Shown here in pieces: positions 19,201 to 26,706 of a stretch of DNA of 64,000 nucleotides; the stretch's first letter is position 1; the number at the start of each line of letters is the position of its first letter. Both the position numbers and the translations under genes were made by a program. The notes under the pieces were generated by a model. It did no database searches and had not been told where the DNA came from. It was given only the letters and a program-made list of their open reading frames with translations. The DNA comes from Sphingobacterium sp. SYP-B4668 (lineage in GTDB: Bacteria > Bacteroidota > Bacteroidia > Sphingobacteriales > Sphingobacteriaceae). The stretch spans positions 4,712,001 through 4,776,000 of the forward strand of contig NZ_CP115483.1 in NCBI RefSeq assembly GCF_027627455.1, written 5' to 3'.

Positions 19201-19613
19201 ACCACCCCCCTTAGCTTAAAAGCTGTTGTTATCTTAGCAGGTTCTTTTAATTTTGGTAACGAGTGAGCAATAGTTTGACCTGAAACGCGGGGTTTAGCGA
19301 TAATTGTATTTCTTAAAAGGACGAACTCCACCGGCTGTCCCGCCGAGATTAGCTTCAATACATCTTTTAGATCTCTGTTCTTGACACTAATTGTTACTGC
19401 TCGCGTATTATTTAGTAAACTGAGATCGCCCACTAAATCCACTTTTGCTTGCGATCGAATCTGCTCCAAGATTTCATACATTGATTTATTTTTAGCCGTC
19501 AATGTAATCCGTTGTTGTGCTAAAACAAACGAAACCTGAAACAAAAAACACACTAAAATTGGAACAATTTTTAGTGCAATAAGGAATTTTCTCTCATAGC
19601 GTAGTTGGTTCAT
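16233..19613 (-). CDS. SusC/RagA-family TonB-dependent transporter with STN signalling domain
   Basis: Outer-membrane transporter of 1126 residues. Order: signal peptide (about 1-32), STN domain (about 45-110, MYEILEQIRSQAKVDLVGD), CarboxypepD_reg domain (about 130-205), plug (about 215-330) and a C-terminal beta-barrel ending in NFGIMAQF. The STN domain is the part that talks to FecR-type anti-sigma factors, and fecR lies just upstream, so this is a sensing transporter as well as an importer. A short tandem duplication (IEEQQ repeated) sits near residue 385-400. A terminator-like hairpin separates it from fecR, which should lower read-through. Confidence 0.92.
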   Translation of the reverse strand: MNQLRYERKFLIALKIVPILVCFLFQVSFVLAQQRITLTAKNKSMYEILEQIRSQAKVDLVGDLSLLNNTRAVTISVKNRDLKDVLKLISAGQPVEFVLLRNTIIAKPRVSGQTIAHSLPKLKEPAKITTAFKLRGVVKDQLGHGLLGVSVRLLGGKGAVVRTQENGSYEITAGGDEILLVSMLGYSQQRVEVKGRTRIDITLQRQANLIDEVVVNTGYTRRPAPSMTGASSVITRRELEKFSHRNIFTVIQSLDPALHLDYDIASGANPNVIPEIYLRGINNIGTYSLNTPLAILDGFEVPLERLYDLDINRIESISLLKDVSSTVLYGSRGGNGVLVVETWMPNQQKASVTYSTTAAITVPDLRDYNLMNAIQKLDYEKSSGLYDVSTFYPDPQTIEEQQLIEEQQVLYDQLYNNKRIKVLQGIDTYWLSQPVQTSLSVGQSVRFEGRNNRLHYSLEGNLTDLKGAMKKSGRERKDAALTLQYRISEKLLLTNYTNVQAVKSYNSPYGSFAFYAQMNPYQPLYDGNGNLMKEYADEALAEVKFNPLYNVDLTHRDQKKSNFWSNRLSLKWNLSEQFVLRANGILERNRLIDEKYTSAQHTRFTDMEADSAGEYSHFRKKGLRYSSNINLSFKKESLNHKWNTNLIGEIKSDQFDEKVLFRKGFASDSINAIVPDWIEANAKSKINSENSRISRLAGILFTGNYIYKNKYISDFSYRIDGASNFGKNNRYSYFWSVGLGYNLHEEAFLKEKNIQELRFFVNTGVNGTEAFIANMNSSSYIFPQGQAYFKENAYRYNYEGNPNLKWPQIRSWNIGVTSNVWNERIKFSLIYYNKLTDRMISLITVAPSVGIPNNSYFENMGQLQNRGFESAGSIRLVDNISKNLNWSIGATAIKNSGKLMKISDALNVLNESNLVQREDGTYVQNTFYQQGASVNNIKGVKSLGIDPASGKEFYLTKEGRITDKWDVADISVIGNKEPRLFGTLNSIFNFKSLNIQTHFTYTLGGDIYNHTLVDRIENNDGRINTDLTADQERWKTPGDVVAFKDRRIREKTYLSSRFVERENTLCFSMLLINYDLRKEWITRYKLQRLKVNFAMNDVVRLSSVKMERGLDYPFAATFNFGIMAQF

Positions 19614-19651
19614 CGGGACAGGGGTTAGACGTCCCTTAAAAATAGTTAAAA

Positions 19652-19698
19652 TTACTTCAAAAAAAATACGGTAAAAACCGTATTTTTTTTTGAAGTAA
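19652..19698 (-). terminator. Strong hairpin between fecR and susC
   Basis: An inverted repeat of about 21 bases per arm with an AAAA loop: TTACTTC plus A-run plus TACGGT pairs with ACCGTA plus T-run plus GAAGTAA, with one bulge. TTAGACGT and ACGTCTAA form an outer pair. The T-run lies within the stem on both strands. It fits a terminator or attenuator that limits transcription from fecR into susC. Confidence 0.65.
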
Positions 19699-19706
19699 CT
19701 TAACGT

Positions 19707-20822
19707 CTAATTTTTAGTCTGTAGTTCTTTTCGGATATAAAGGGTATTGTCTTTCCATTCATATTGAATAGGTATAACTTCATCTAATATTTCCAAAACT
19801 TGCTTTAAATCTTGATGTCTATTGATCCGCCCAAATAGCTGCTTTTCTGACAACCCCTCCTCCACCTTTACAGCTATACGGTACCAATTACTTATTTCCA
19901 TTCCAAATTCGTATATATTCAATTTACGAAGGTCGAAATATCCATCTTTCCAATCAATATATCGTTCTATTTCAGTGCTGGTAGTCACCTTATTACTTTC
20001 ATATACTTGTCCTTCAGTCATCACTATCGGTTTGCTTTGAGCTGCACTTTCTTCTGCTCTGCTCAACGCCACTTTTCCTTCTAAAAGCGCTACCCTATTT
20101 TTAGCTGTAAAATCAGCATTAAACTTAGTTCCCAATACTTGAATGGTTTGTTGACTTCCATGAACTGTGAAAGGCGTCTTTTGATCTCCTTCATACATAG
20201 TACTTACTTCAAAATATCCTTCTCCTTTTAGCTGCACTTCACGATCATCCGATTTTCCGATTGGATACCTCAGTTCCGAATCTGAGTTTATCCAGATTTT
20301 TGTTCCGTCCGTGAGCTGGACAGTGGCCAAGCCACCTTTTTCTGTTTTCAGTATATGTATGGCAACGTCATTTCCAGCTGTGGCTAGATAATTAAGCTCA
20401 CCGGTTGATAAACGGGTGATTTCATATCCCTTGGCCTTAAGCGTGTCACCAGGGTGAATATCATCCAGCGGATATGCTGAATTGTCTTCCATTATCAATA
20501 CCGCGTAAGAAGAAACAGGCGCTTTGATACTCTGTATGTTTGCAAATGTATCAAACCTTGAGTTATTTGCATTTTTGTAGAAATAAAATGTCACCCCCAC
20601 TATCGCTATTGCTGCAGCTACAGATGACCATTTAACAAGTGGCGTTATTTTGGAGGTCCTTTTGATTTTCTTATCCAATAATTCGACGACTGCATCCACT
20701 TCGGTTTCGGAAAAAGGCCTGTTGTTTTCATCGCTATCGAACCATTCCTCCACTAGCATGCGCTCCTCTTCCGTGCATTGTTCTTGCGCGTATCTATGCA
20801 ATATATCTTTATCTACTTTCAT
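19707..20822 (-). CDS. FecR-family anti-sigma factor
   Basis: Inner-membrane regulator of 371 residues that would hold the ECF sigma factor until the SusC STN domain signals. An N-terminal cytoplasmic sigma-binding region (about 1-80) is followed by one transmembrane helix (about 85-103, WSSVAAAIAIVGVTFYFYK). The periplasmic FecR domain (about 165-265, TVQLTDGTKIWINSDSELRYP) comes next, then a C-terminal domain (about 290-371) typical of Bacteroidota FecR proteins. It lies 33 bases after the sigma gene. Confidence 0.92.
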   Translation of the reverse strand: MKVDKDILHRYAQEQCTEEERMLVEEWFDSDENNRPFSETEVDAVVELLDKKIKRTSKITPLVKWSSVAAAIAIVGVTFYFYKNANNSRFDTFANIQSIKAPVSSYAVLIMEDNSAYPLDDIHPGDTLKAKGYEITRLSTGELNYLATAGNDVAIHILKTEKGGLATVQLTDGTKIWINSDSELRYPIGKSDDREVQLKGEGYFEVSTMYEGDQKTPFTVHGSQQTIQVLGTKFNADFTAKNRVALLEGKVALSRAEESAAQSKPIVMTEGQVYESNKVTTSTEIERYIDWKDGYFDLRKLNIYEFGMEISNWYRIAVKVEEGLSEKQLFGRINRHQDLKQVLEILDEVIPIQYEWKDNTLYIRKELQTKN

Positions 20823-20855
20823 GTGACTTTCTTAACTAACCATTACTCAAAAAAA

Positions 20856-21443
20856 CTATTTCATCATGATTAACAGTATGAATAACAACATATAGGGGAA
20901 CTTCGCTTTGAGAAATTTGAGAATGGAGGAATGTTGATTTCGAATGGTCTTTTCCGAAAGGTTTAACTTTTCGGCGATCTCATGATTATTATACCCTTGC
21001 ATTCTTAGCCGCACAATAGAATGTGCTTTATCACTATATTTGTTCAGCACTTGTTCAATTTGTTTCATAAACATTTTTTCTCGCAATTGATAATCTGCTT
21101 TATCCCCTCCTAAGCTTGATCCTTCTAATTCTACAGAAGCCAAATATCGTTGGGAGTGGGCGGATTTCGCCATAAAATCTATTATCCTATTGCGTACAGC
21201 TTTAAACAAATAAGAGACGACTGTTCCTTTGATATCTAAAGTTTCCCGTTTTTCCCAGATTCTTAACCACAAATCATGAATAAGATCATAGGCTTCATCT
21301 TCATTCATCTTTTTCAAGGCGTAAGCTACTAATGGTCGCTTATATCTGTCATACAGCTCTTCATATGCTCTACGATCTCCTTCCTTTACAAAATCGAAAA
21401 GTTTTTCATCTGAAATCTTTTTTATTGACATTGGCATTGACAT
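20856..21443 (-). CDS. ECF RNA polymerase sigma factor (FecI-like)
   Basis: Sigma-70 family ECF factor of 195 residues. Region 2 (about 25-90, EEAYDLIHDLWLRIWEKRE-type segment with the core-binding and -10 recognition helices) and region 4 (about 125-180, MQGYNNHEIAEKLNLSEKTIRNQHS, the helix-turn-helix reading the -35) are both clear. The C-terminus ends in a hydrophobic stretch (YMLLFILLIMMK) seen in many Bacteroidota FecI-like factors. It is followed by fecR and susC, making a cell-surface signalling cassette. A promoter of the GGGAC-N16-CGT type lies 205 bases upstream of the start, so autoregulation is plausible and this factor is the leading candidate reader of all such sites in the window. 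Confidence 0.92.
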   Translation of the reverse strand: MSMPMSIKKISDEKLFDFVKEGDRRAYEELYDRYKRPLVAYALKKMNEDEAYDLIHDLWLRIWEKRETLDIKGTVVSYLFKAVRNRIIDFMAKSAHSQRYLASVELEGSSLGGDKADYQLREKMFMKQIEQVLNKYSDKAHSIVRLRMQGYNNHEIAEKLNLSEKTIRNQHSSILKFLKAKFPYMLLFILLIMMK

Positions 21444-21519
21444 AAGTTAAGCTATTCAAAGATAATGTCAACTTCTTACTTTTCCTAATAATCTTTGTCA
21501 TCTTCATCAACCTGATAGA

Positions 21520-21551
21520 GAACCGCCAGAACGGGGAGTTCTGGACGGTTC
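21520..21551. promoter_or_regulatory. Stable hairpin in the sigma-factor leader
   Basis: GAACCGCCAGAAC (21520-21532) pairs with GTTCTGGACGGTTC (21538-21551) with one bulged base and a GGGGA loop. It lies in the untranslated leader between promoter F and the sigma gene. There is no T tract, so it is more likely a regulatory or stabilising RNA element or a protein-binding palindrome than a terminator. Confidence 0.5.
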
Positions 21552-21647
21552 GGCTTACTTATGAAAAAACATCTACCGAATGAAAGAAAAATAAATATCC
21601 CTAGTCCCTCCGCTTTATTTCCCTTCAATGGTCAATTATTCATATTA

Positions 21648-21671
21648 ACGAGTGAACGAGACGATTGTCCC
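21648..21671 (-). promoter_or_regulatory. ECF-type promoter F (towards sigma factor)
   Basis: Minus-strand GGGAC (21671-21667), 16-base spacer, CGT (21650-21648), preceded by a T-rich tract. It would give a leader of about 200 bases holding the 21520-21551 hairpin. The region 21444-21755 has no ORF of note. Confidence 0.75.
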
Positions 21672-21755
21672 GAAAAAAATAAAAAAAGTTTCTCTCCAAT
21701 TTCAAACAATGATTTTTAACACAATACAAAGTCTATTCTCTTCGGAAAACAATTT

Positions 21756-22439
21756 TTATTTCGAGAGCTTATATGTTAATCCGAATTGTGTTACACCTAT
21801 TCCTTCAAATGCTTTACCTCCTCTTTCGCCATCAAAACCATCACCTAAAAGATTTGCCCGTACATCAATCGTAAAAGACAGCCTATCGTGAAGACGAAAT
21901 GTTTGCAATACACCTACATTAGGACTGATATAGGTTGAAGTAGGTTTATCTAATCCAAGGGCCACACCAACACCGGCAAAAGGAATTAAATGATAAAACC
22001 TGTTACTGTTGTACCCATATGCATCATTAGTCCAATTGAATAGAAGATCACTATGTACATATAAATAATTGAAAGACTGATGCTCTAAACTTCGAGAGGC
22101 GTCGAAGACTTTACCTGTACTGTGACTTTTATTCTGTGTCAGACCTTTTACATTTAGGCCACTTACTCCGCCGCGTACACCAAAACTTCCTGTAAACCAA
22201 TTTCCTGCAGCAATCTCAAAATTTGGTGTGATACGCTTCCCAAAAGAGAGCTGCTTGTTGTGATCTCCATAATAGGCCTGTACACCAACTCCTGCTCCGA
22301 CAAACCAATGCGGTCGAAATTTTGTACCTAAAAAACTTTGGGGTTTAATTGGCGGATTGCCTTCACCGTCTTTTGATGAAGCCATCACTGTCGACCCCAA
22401 TAAGAGGATTGACAAAAGAACACTTGAAACTCTAGTCAT
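21756..22439 (-). CDS. Outer-membrane beta-barrel protein
   Basis: Exported protein of 227 residues: signal peptide (about 1-20, LLGSTVMASS), then alternating hydrophobic strands with Gly and aromatic residues (WFVGAGVGVQAYYGD, FGVRGGVSGLNVKG, LSFTIDVRANLLGDG) and a final FGLTYKLSK strand. This is typical of small OmpA- or OmpW-like barrels, not a specific family I can name. It is the last gene after wza-wzc and may assist polysaccharide export, but direct evidence is only its position. Confidence 0.65.
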   Translation of the reverse strand: MTRVSSVLLSILLLGSTVMASSKDGEGNPPIKPQSFLGTKFRPHWFVGAGVGVQAYYGDHNKQLSFGKRITPNFEIAAGNWFTGSFGVRGGVSGLNVKGLTQNKSHSTGKVFDASRSLEHQSFNYLYVHSDLLFNWTNDAYGYNSNRFYHLIPFAGVGVALGLDKPTSTYISPNVGVLQTFRLHDRLSFTIDVRANLLGDGFDGERGGKAFEGIGVTQFGLTYKLSK

Positions 22440-22510
22440 AATAATTATATTTTATTTAATTAATTTTTATTTATTGTTTATCATTACTATTTCTATCTGA
22501 CGATTACCTC

Positions 22511-24892
22511 TTAGCGAGCATAGAACCAGCGGGTAAAAATATTCTTCTTCGGTTCTTCGCCGTAGCCGTAGCCTCCATAACTGTAGCCATAGCCACCGTA
22601 ACCGTAGCCTGACCTGTTTAATGTCACTCCATTAAGTAAAACAGCAAGATTAGTAAGTTTACGGTCTCTATAGATTTTTTCGATTTCCGGCAATTGTCGT
22701 CTATCCATTTTCCCTGCTCGCACGACAAATATTGTCATATCTGAAATTCTATCAACAATATTAGCGTCAGCCACGATTCCAACCGGTACTCCGTCTACGA
22801 TTACATAATCGTACCGCTCCTTTAATTCACGAATCAAATTATCCAATCGCTTACTTAATAATAGCTCTACAGGATTAGGAGCTACCATACCAATAGGGAC
22901 ACAATGCAGGTTATCAAAGTCTGTCACCGGATGCAAGATATCGTCCAACGTTATATTTTCATCTGCAAGATACTGTGTACTTCCTCGTTGGTGTGACAAA
23001 CCTAAACGAGCGCTCAAAGTCCCCTTGCGGAGATCTAAGTCAACAACCACTACTTTTTTATCTAAAAATGAAAGTGTCGCCGAAAGATTAATGGATGAGA
23101 ATGTTTTTCCAACACCTGCTGCAAATGAAGTTAACGTAACCACCTTGGGCGGCTTCCCCTCTCTACTCATCAATCCAATGTTGGTCCTTAATATACGGAA
23201 CGTCTCTGTCAACGGATCTCTACCTATCCTGTTGACTCCGATAGCAGTGGTATTATTTTTATTTTCCTTTGAGAGTGGTATTTCCCCAAGAAAAGGAGCC
23301 GTGATTGTATCTTCAATATCTTTTTTACTACGTACCTCTGTATCCAACATAAGTATCAATAGCAGTACAATTGCTGGCAATACCCCCCCAATCCCGGCTC
23401 CTGTAATGACTTTACGTACCTTACTCGGATATTTTGGAGAATAGTCTACGGAAGCTGGATCGATGACACGTATATTATCATCAGTCATCGCTTGGTTTAA
23501 CGCATTTTCCTCTCGCTTATTTAATAGATATAAATAGAGCTCTTCTTTCACTTTCTGCTGACGCTCTACAGAAAGCATAATCCGCTGTTTCTGTGGCATC
23601 TGCATAGCCTTTCCTCTTGCAACCCCCTCTTCACGCCGTGCATTTCGCACCTTGACTTCTAATCCACCTAATGCATTTTCGACTGCCCGGTCTATGTTAT
23701 TACGCATAGAAGTAAGGGAGGCATCTAAATCTCTAACGACAGGATTTGATGTACTACTCCCCTCTATGAGCCTATTTTTCCGTAACAACATAGTATTGTA
23801 AGCTTCAATTTGAGACTCCACGTTTACATCTACCAGCCCTGTATTATTCGGAATCAGTTCTCCTTGTTTGTTACTACTATTAAGATGTTGTTGCATCATT
23901 TGGGCCAACTTCAAATCCGTTTCGATCTTCGTCCGTTCGGTCTGAAATTGTCGACTATCAGTGAGATACATCTCTCCGGCAACATCAACATTTACACCTT
24001 GATTATTTCTTCTTAGCTGCTCTATATCGGTTTCGACTTCTGCCAATTCGCTTTGGATAATACTTAACCTATCTTCAATAAAAGAAGCTGTATTTTTTGC
24101 AATTTGACTTTTGCTATCCAAAGACATCTCATTATATACATTGACCATCTCCGTAATCAAGTCTGCACCTCTCTGCGGATTTCGGTCATCGATTTCGATC
24201 CTCAATAACGACGCATCCTGCTCCATTTGGGTAATCTTTAAATTTCCCATAAAGTATGATACCAGCGATTCAAGATTACCCCGACGTGCTGTAATTTCCT
24301 TACCGTAATAATCTTCCTTGTAATGAATCGTCGACACTACAGTAAGTTTCCCTATCGGTGTACTCACTTCAGTATTCAACTTAGCTTCCGTTGCCTTATT
24401 ATCCCTCCCGTCCCATGTCAGCATTACGGTCTGTTTATCAACAGGCACAACCTTCACTTCAAACTGTTGTGTGGCATTGTCGTTCGAAAGTCGTATTTGA
24501 ATGGGACTACTCTTGTATAGCTCAACGTTTCGTAAACCCTTGGTCATGGAGTAGCTTGTCAGTCCATCAATTCGCCGGACTGTTTCCCGCATCAACTCCT
24601 TAGTCTTCAGTTGTAATATTTCAGAAGCTACGCTAACAGAATTAAACGATGTAGTAGCTCTATTAAGACGTGCAGTAGTCGGGGTGTTCATCGGCGTCTT
24701 GATCATCACCGTTTCGAAACTACTGTATACAAATGGTGCTTTTGCATACTGATAATAATATAAAGCTGAAAAACACAGTATAGAAAGCACAAACCATTTC
24801 CAGTGAAATAAAAGATATTTTAGGATATCTAGTATGTTTATGGTCTTTCCTTGCTCAGAACCAGAGCTTGTTCCGGTTATAATACTACGCAT
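22511..24892 (-). CDS. wzc: Polysaccharide co-polymerase with tyrosine autokinase (Wzc-like)
   Basis: Inner-membrane protein of 793 residues that controls chain length and export of capsule polymer. Wzz-type N-terminal transmembrane and periplasmic domain (about 20-120), long coiled-coil region (about 260-430), second transmembrane helix (about 500-520), then a cytosolic BY-kinase domain. The kinase has Walker A AAGVGKT (Lys596) and Walker A-prime VVVVDLDLRKG. A C-terminal Tyr/Gly-rich tail (YGYGGYGYSYGGYGYG) is the expected autophosphorylation cluster. It lies eight bases after wza. No separate Wzb-type phosphatase is seen in the window. Confidence 0.93.
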   Translation of the reverse strand: MRSIITGTSSGSEQGKTINILDILKYLLFHWKWFVLSILCFSALYYYQYAKAPFVYSSFETVMIKTPMNTPTTARLNRATTSFNSVSVASEILQLKTKELMRETVRRIDGLTSYSMTKGLRNVELYKSSPIQIRLSNDNATQQFEVKVVPVDKQTVMLTWDGRDNKATEAKLNTEVSTPIGKLTVVSTIHYKEDYYGKEITARRGNLESLVSYFMGNLKITQMEQDASLLRIEIDDRNPQRGADLITEMVNVYNEMSLDSKSQIAKNTASFIEDRLSIIQSELAEVETDIEQLRRNNQGVNVDVAGEMYLTDSRQFQTERTKIETDLKLAQMMQQHLNSSNKQGELIPNNTGLVDVNVESQIEAYNTMLLRKNRLIEGSSTSNPVVRDLDASLTSMRNNIDRAVENALGGLEVKVRNARREEGVARGKAMQMPQKQRIMLSVERQQKVKEELYLYLLNKREENALNQAMTDDNIRVIDPASVDYSPKYPSKVRKVITGAGIGGVLPAIVLLLILMLDTEVRSKKDIEDTITAPFLGEIPLSKENKNNTTAIGVNRIGRDPLTETFRILRTNIGLMSREGKPPKVVTLTSFAAGVGKTFSSINLSATLSFLDKKVVVVDLDLRKGTLSARLGLSHQRGSTQYLADENITLDDILHPVTDFDNLHCVPIGMVAPNPVELLLSKRLDNLIRELKERYDYVIVDGVPVGIVADANIVDRISDMTIFVVRAGKMDRRQLPEIEKIYRDRKLTNLAVLLNGVTLNRSGYGYGGYGYSYGGYGYGEEPKKNIFTRWFYAR

Positions 24893-24899
24893 AATTGTA

Positions 24900-25697
24900 T
24901 TATTTTGTAAGATTTATAACTGAAAGAATAAGGGTGAGCGATCCCAATACCGTCCCTATATAACGCCATTTCCGTTCTTCACGAGGTGTATTTTCTGCGG
25001 TTTTAGGTTCCACATACACCACATCATTTTGTTTAAGATGATACACTGGCGAGTCAAATAGTGTTTGGGATTCAATATTGTTAATGATGCGTGATCGCAT
25101 CCCATTTTCTTCCCGAATGACAGTGACTCGATCCGCTGCAGCATTAACGCCCAGTCCGCCGGCTTTAGCAATTGCTTCTAAAATTGAAATCTTTCCGTCT
25201 GGCACCTCTAAAACAACTTCTTGACGTACTGCACCGGATACAATAATTTTAAAATTCAAGATATTTGCTTTTACGATAGGGTCACTGATAAGTTTATCTG
25301 CTATTAACCGATTTTTTATCAAGTTTTGGATTTGATCTAAGGTTAGCTTTTCGACGTTGAGTGCACCCAGAATGGGAAACTGAATATTGCCTTGCTGGTC
25401 TACTAAGTAATTTTGACCACTCATTTTATCATCATTCGTTAACATTTTACCATCAGCACCTATTACGTAACTTCCGGCATTAAATGGGACTGAAAGCTCA
25501 GGATCTTTAGCTGTTACCAAAATATTCAGTCTGTCTCCTTTCTGGATATTCAACTCTGGATTTTCTTTAATTGGCTGCAAAGATTCTGTAGACATATCCT
25601 TTACATAGACCGTCTTTTTTGCTACGACACATGCATTGAGCAGCATCAATCCAGCACAACATAGTATTATTGATATTTTTGTTTTCACGGTATTCAT
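24900..25697 (-). CDS. wza: Polysaccharide export outer-membrane lipoprotein (Wza-like)
   Basis: Outer-membrane export channel protein of 265 residues. Lipoprotein signal with lipobox LNAC (Cys near 23), Poly_export domain (about 45-135, LNIQKGDRLNILVTAKDPELS), then a SLBB domain (about 145-215, KIIVSGAVRQEVVLEVPDG). A C-terminal transmembrane helix (about 240-260) anchors the protein, as in Bacteroidota Wza. Length is short relative to E. coli Wza (379), normal for this phylum. It is followed directly by wzc. Confidence 0.92.
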   Translation of the reverse strand: MNTVKTKISIILCCAGLMLLNACVVAKKTVYVKDMSTESLQPIKENPELNIQKGDRLNILVTAKDPELSVPFNAGSYVIGADGKMLTNDDKMSGQNYLVDQQGNIQFPILGALNVEKLTLDQIQNLIKNRLIADKLISDPIVKANILNFKIIVSGAVRQEVVLEVPDGKISILEAIAKAGGLGVNAAADRVTVIREENGMRSRIINNIESQTLFDSPVYHLKQNDVVYVEPKTAENTPREERKWRYIGTVLGSLTLILSVINLTK

Positions 25698-25715
25698 TCG
25701 ATTTTAATTTTTCAA

Positions 25716-26696
25716 CTATTTAACACTATAAACAAAAGGCAAATTTTTGACGTCGATATCCGCCCCTGTTATATTTTCTTTATCAAAAGCATGTTTATAC
25801 GATATTCTGACAGCCTCTTCATCTGGTTTACAACTAAGTTTGCCCACATTCACGTCTTTAATTATTAACTCTAAACTGCTTAGCATACTTTCGAACAAAA
25901 TGCTATTCCAACGCAATGCTGAGAAACTGGGCATAAGCCATAGTAGGCTCAATTTAGGAGTCGAGGGCGTCCAATAATTCTTTGCAGCTTGTTCTAAGCG
26001 AACTGCGCCTACCAGACGGGCTTTTTCTTGTTTATAACATGCTGTTTTGCCACTCCACGGTGTACCATAAATCCATGTTGTACCATCTTCTTTGATTCGT
26101 ATCGCTGGATTATCATCATTTAGAAGCGAGCAGTTCTCTATATAGTTGCACCATAGTTTACTATGTGTACTTTTGCCCGTTCCGCTTTTACCTAGAAAAG
26201 CTACCGCATTCCGACCTATTTGAACAACCGAAGCGTGGACCAAGAGCGTATGATGAATCAATGCTGCCTGTCCGAAAGCAACCATAAAAAGCCAACTCAA
26301 TATGTTTGTATTTTCCAGCTCTTTTTCAACACCGTAAATAGTTGAAACTTTGAAGTCTTTGCTACTAAACATTTTCCACTGCTTCAAACCGCCTTCACTT
26401 TGTATAGACGTTATATATCCTTGTTCCCATTCTTCAAAACGAAAACGGTCTCCCCATGCTATCGACTGATTATTTAGCAGCTTGACATTTGTCACCTCCG
26501 GGAGTATACTATCGAGCTGTAAATCGATTGTTAAAATAGGATCTCTCACTGGAATATTATGGGATAGGAAAGCTCCAAAGCTCGGCAAACAATTTTCTAC
26601 GACATTATTTCGGGGCATAGTAATCGTACAGTAATGCTCTGCTATTTGAAAGCCATAAACAAACCTTTTGGTCGATTGGTGAGTGTGATTGTTCAT
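25716..26696 (-). CDS. HPr-kinase/phosphorylase-like protein of RiPP type
   Basis: Cytoplasmic P-loop protein of about 326 residues. Walker A FLGKSGTGKST (Lys about 175) and the later DDNPAIRI and YGTPWSGKTA motifs match the HprK-like kinases found beside nucleotidyltransferases in lasso-peptide and related clusters, where such enzymes phosphorylate a peptide. The N-terminal HprK domain of true phosphocarrier kinases is absent. The ATG at 26696 (MNNHTHQST) is preferred; a longer form would overlap the ABC gene by 38 bases. It sits between the ABC exporter and wza, an unusual position. The substrate could be a peptide or a carbohydrate and is not identified. Confidence 0.75.
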   Translation of the reverse strand: MNNHTHQSTKRFVYGFQIAEHYCTITMPRNNVVENCLPSFGAFLSHNIPVRDPILTIDLQLDSILPEVTNVKLLNNQSIAWGDRFRFEEWEQGYITSIQSEGGLKQWKMFSSKDFKVSTIYGVEKELENTNILSWLFMVAFGQAALIHHTLLVHASVVQIGRNAVAFLGKSGTGKSTHSKLWCNYIENCSLLNDDNPAIRIKEDGTTWIYGTPWSGKTACYKQEKARLVGAVRLEQAAKNYWTPSTPKLSLLWLMPSFSALRWNSILFESMLSSLELIIKDVNVGKLSCKPDEEAVRISYKHAFDKENITGADIDVKNLPFVYSVK

Positions 26697-26706
26697 AATT
26701 ACTGTA

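Noticed and set aside
19612..19636. GGGAC just upstream of the first susC
   Set aside because: The base triplet at the -10 position is GAT and overlaps the susC start codon, so it cannot drive that gene.
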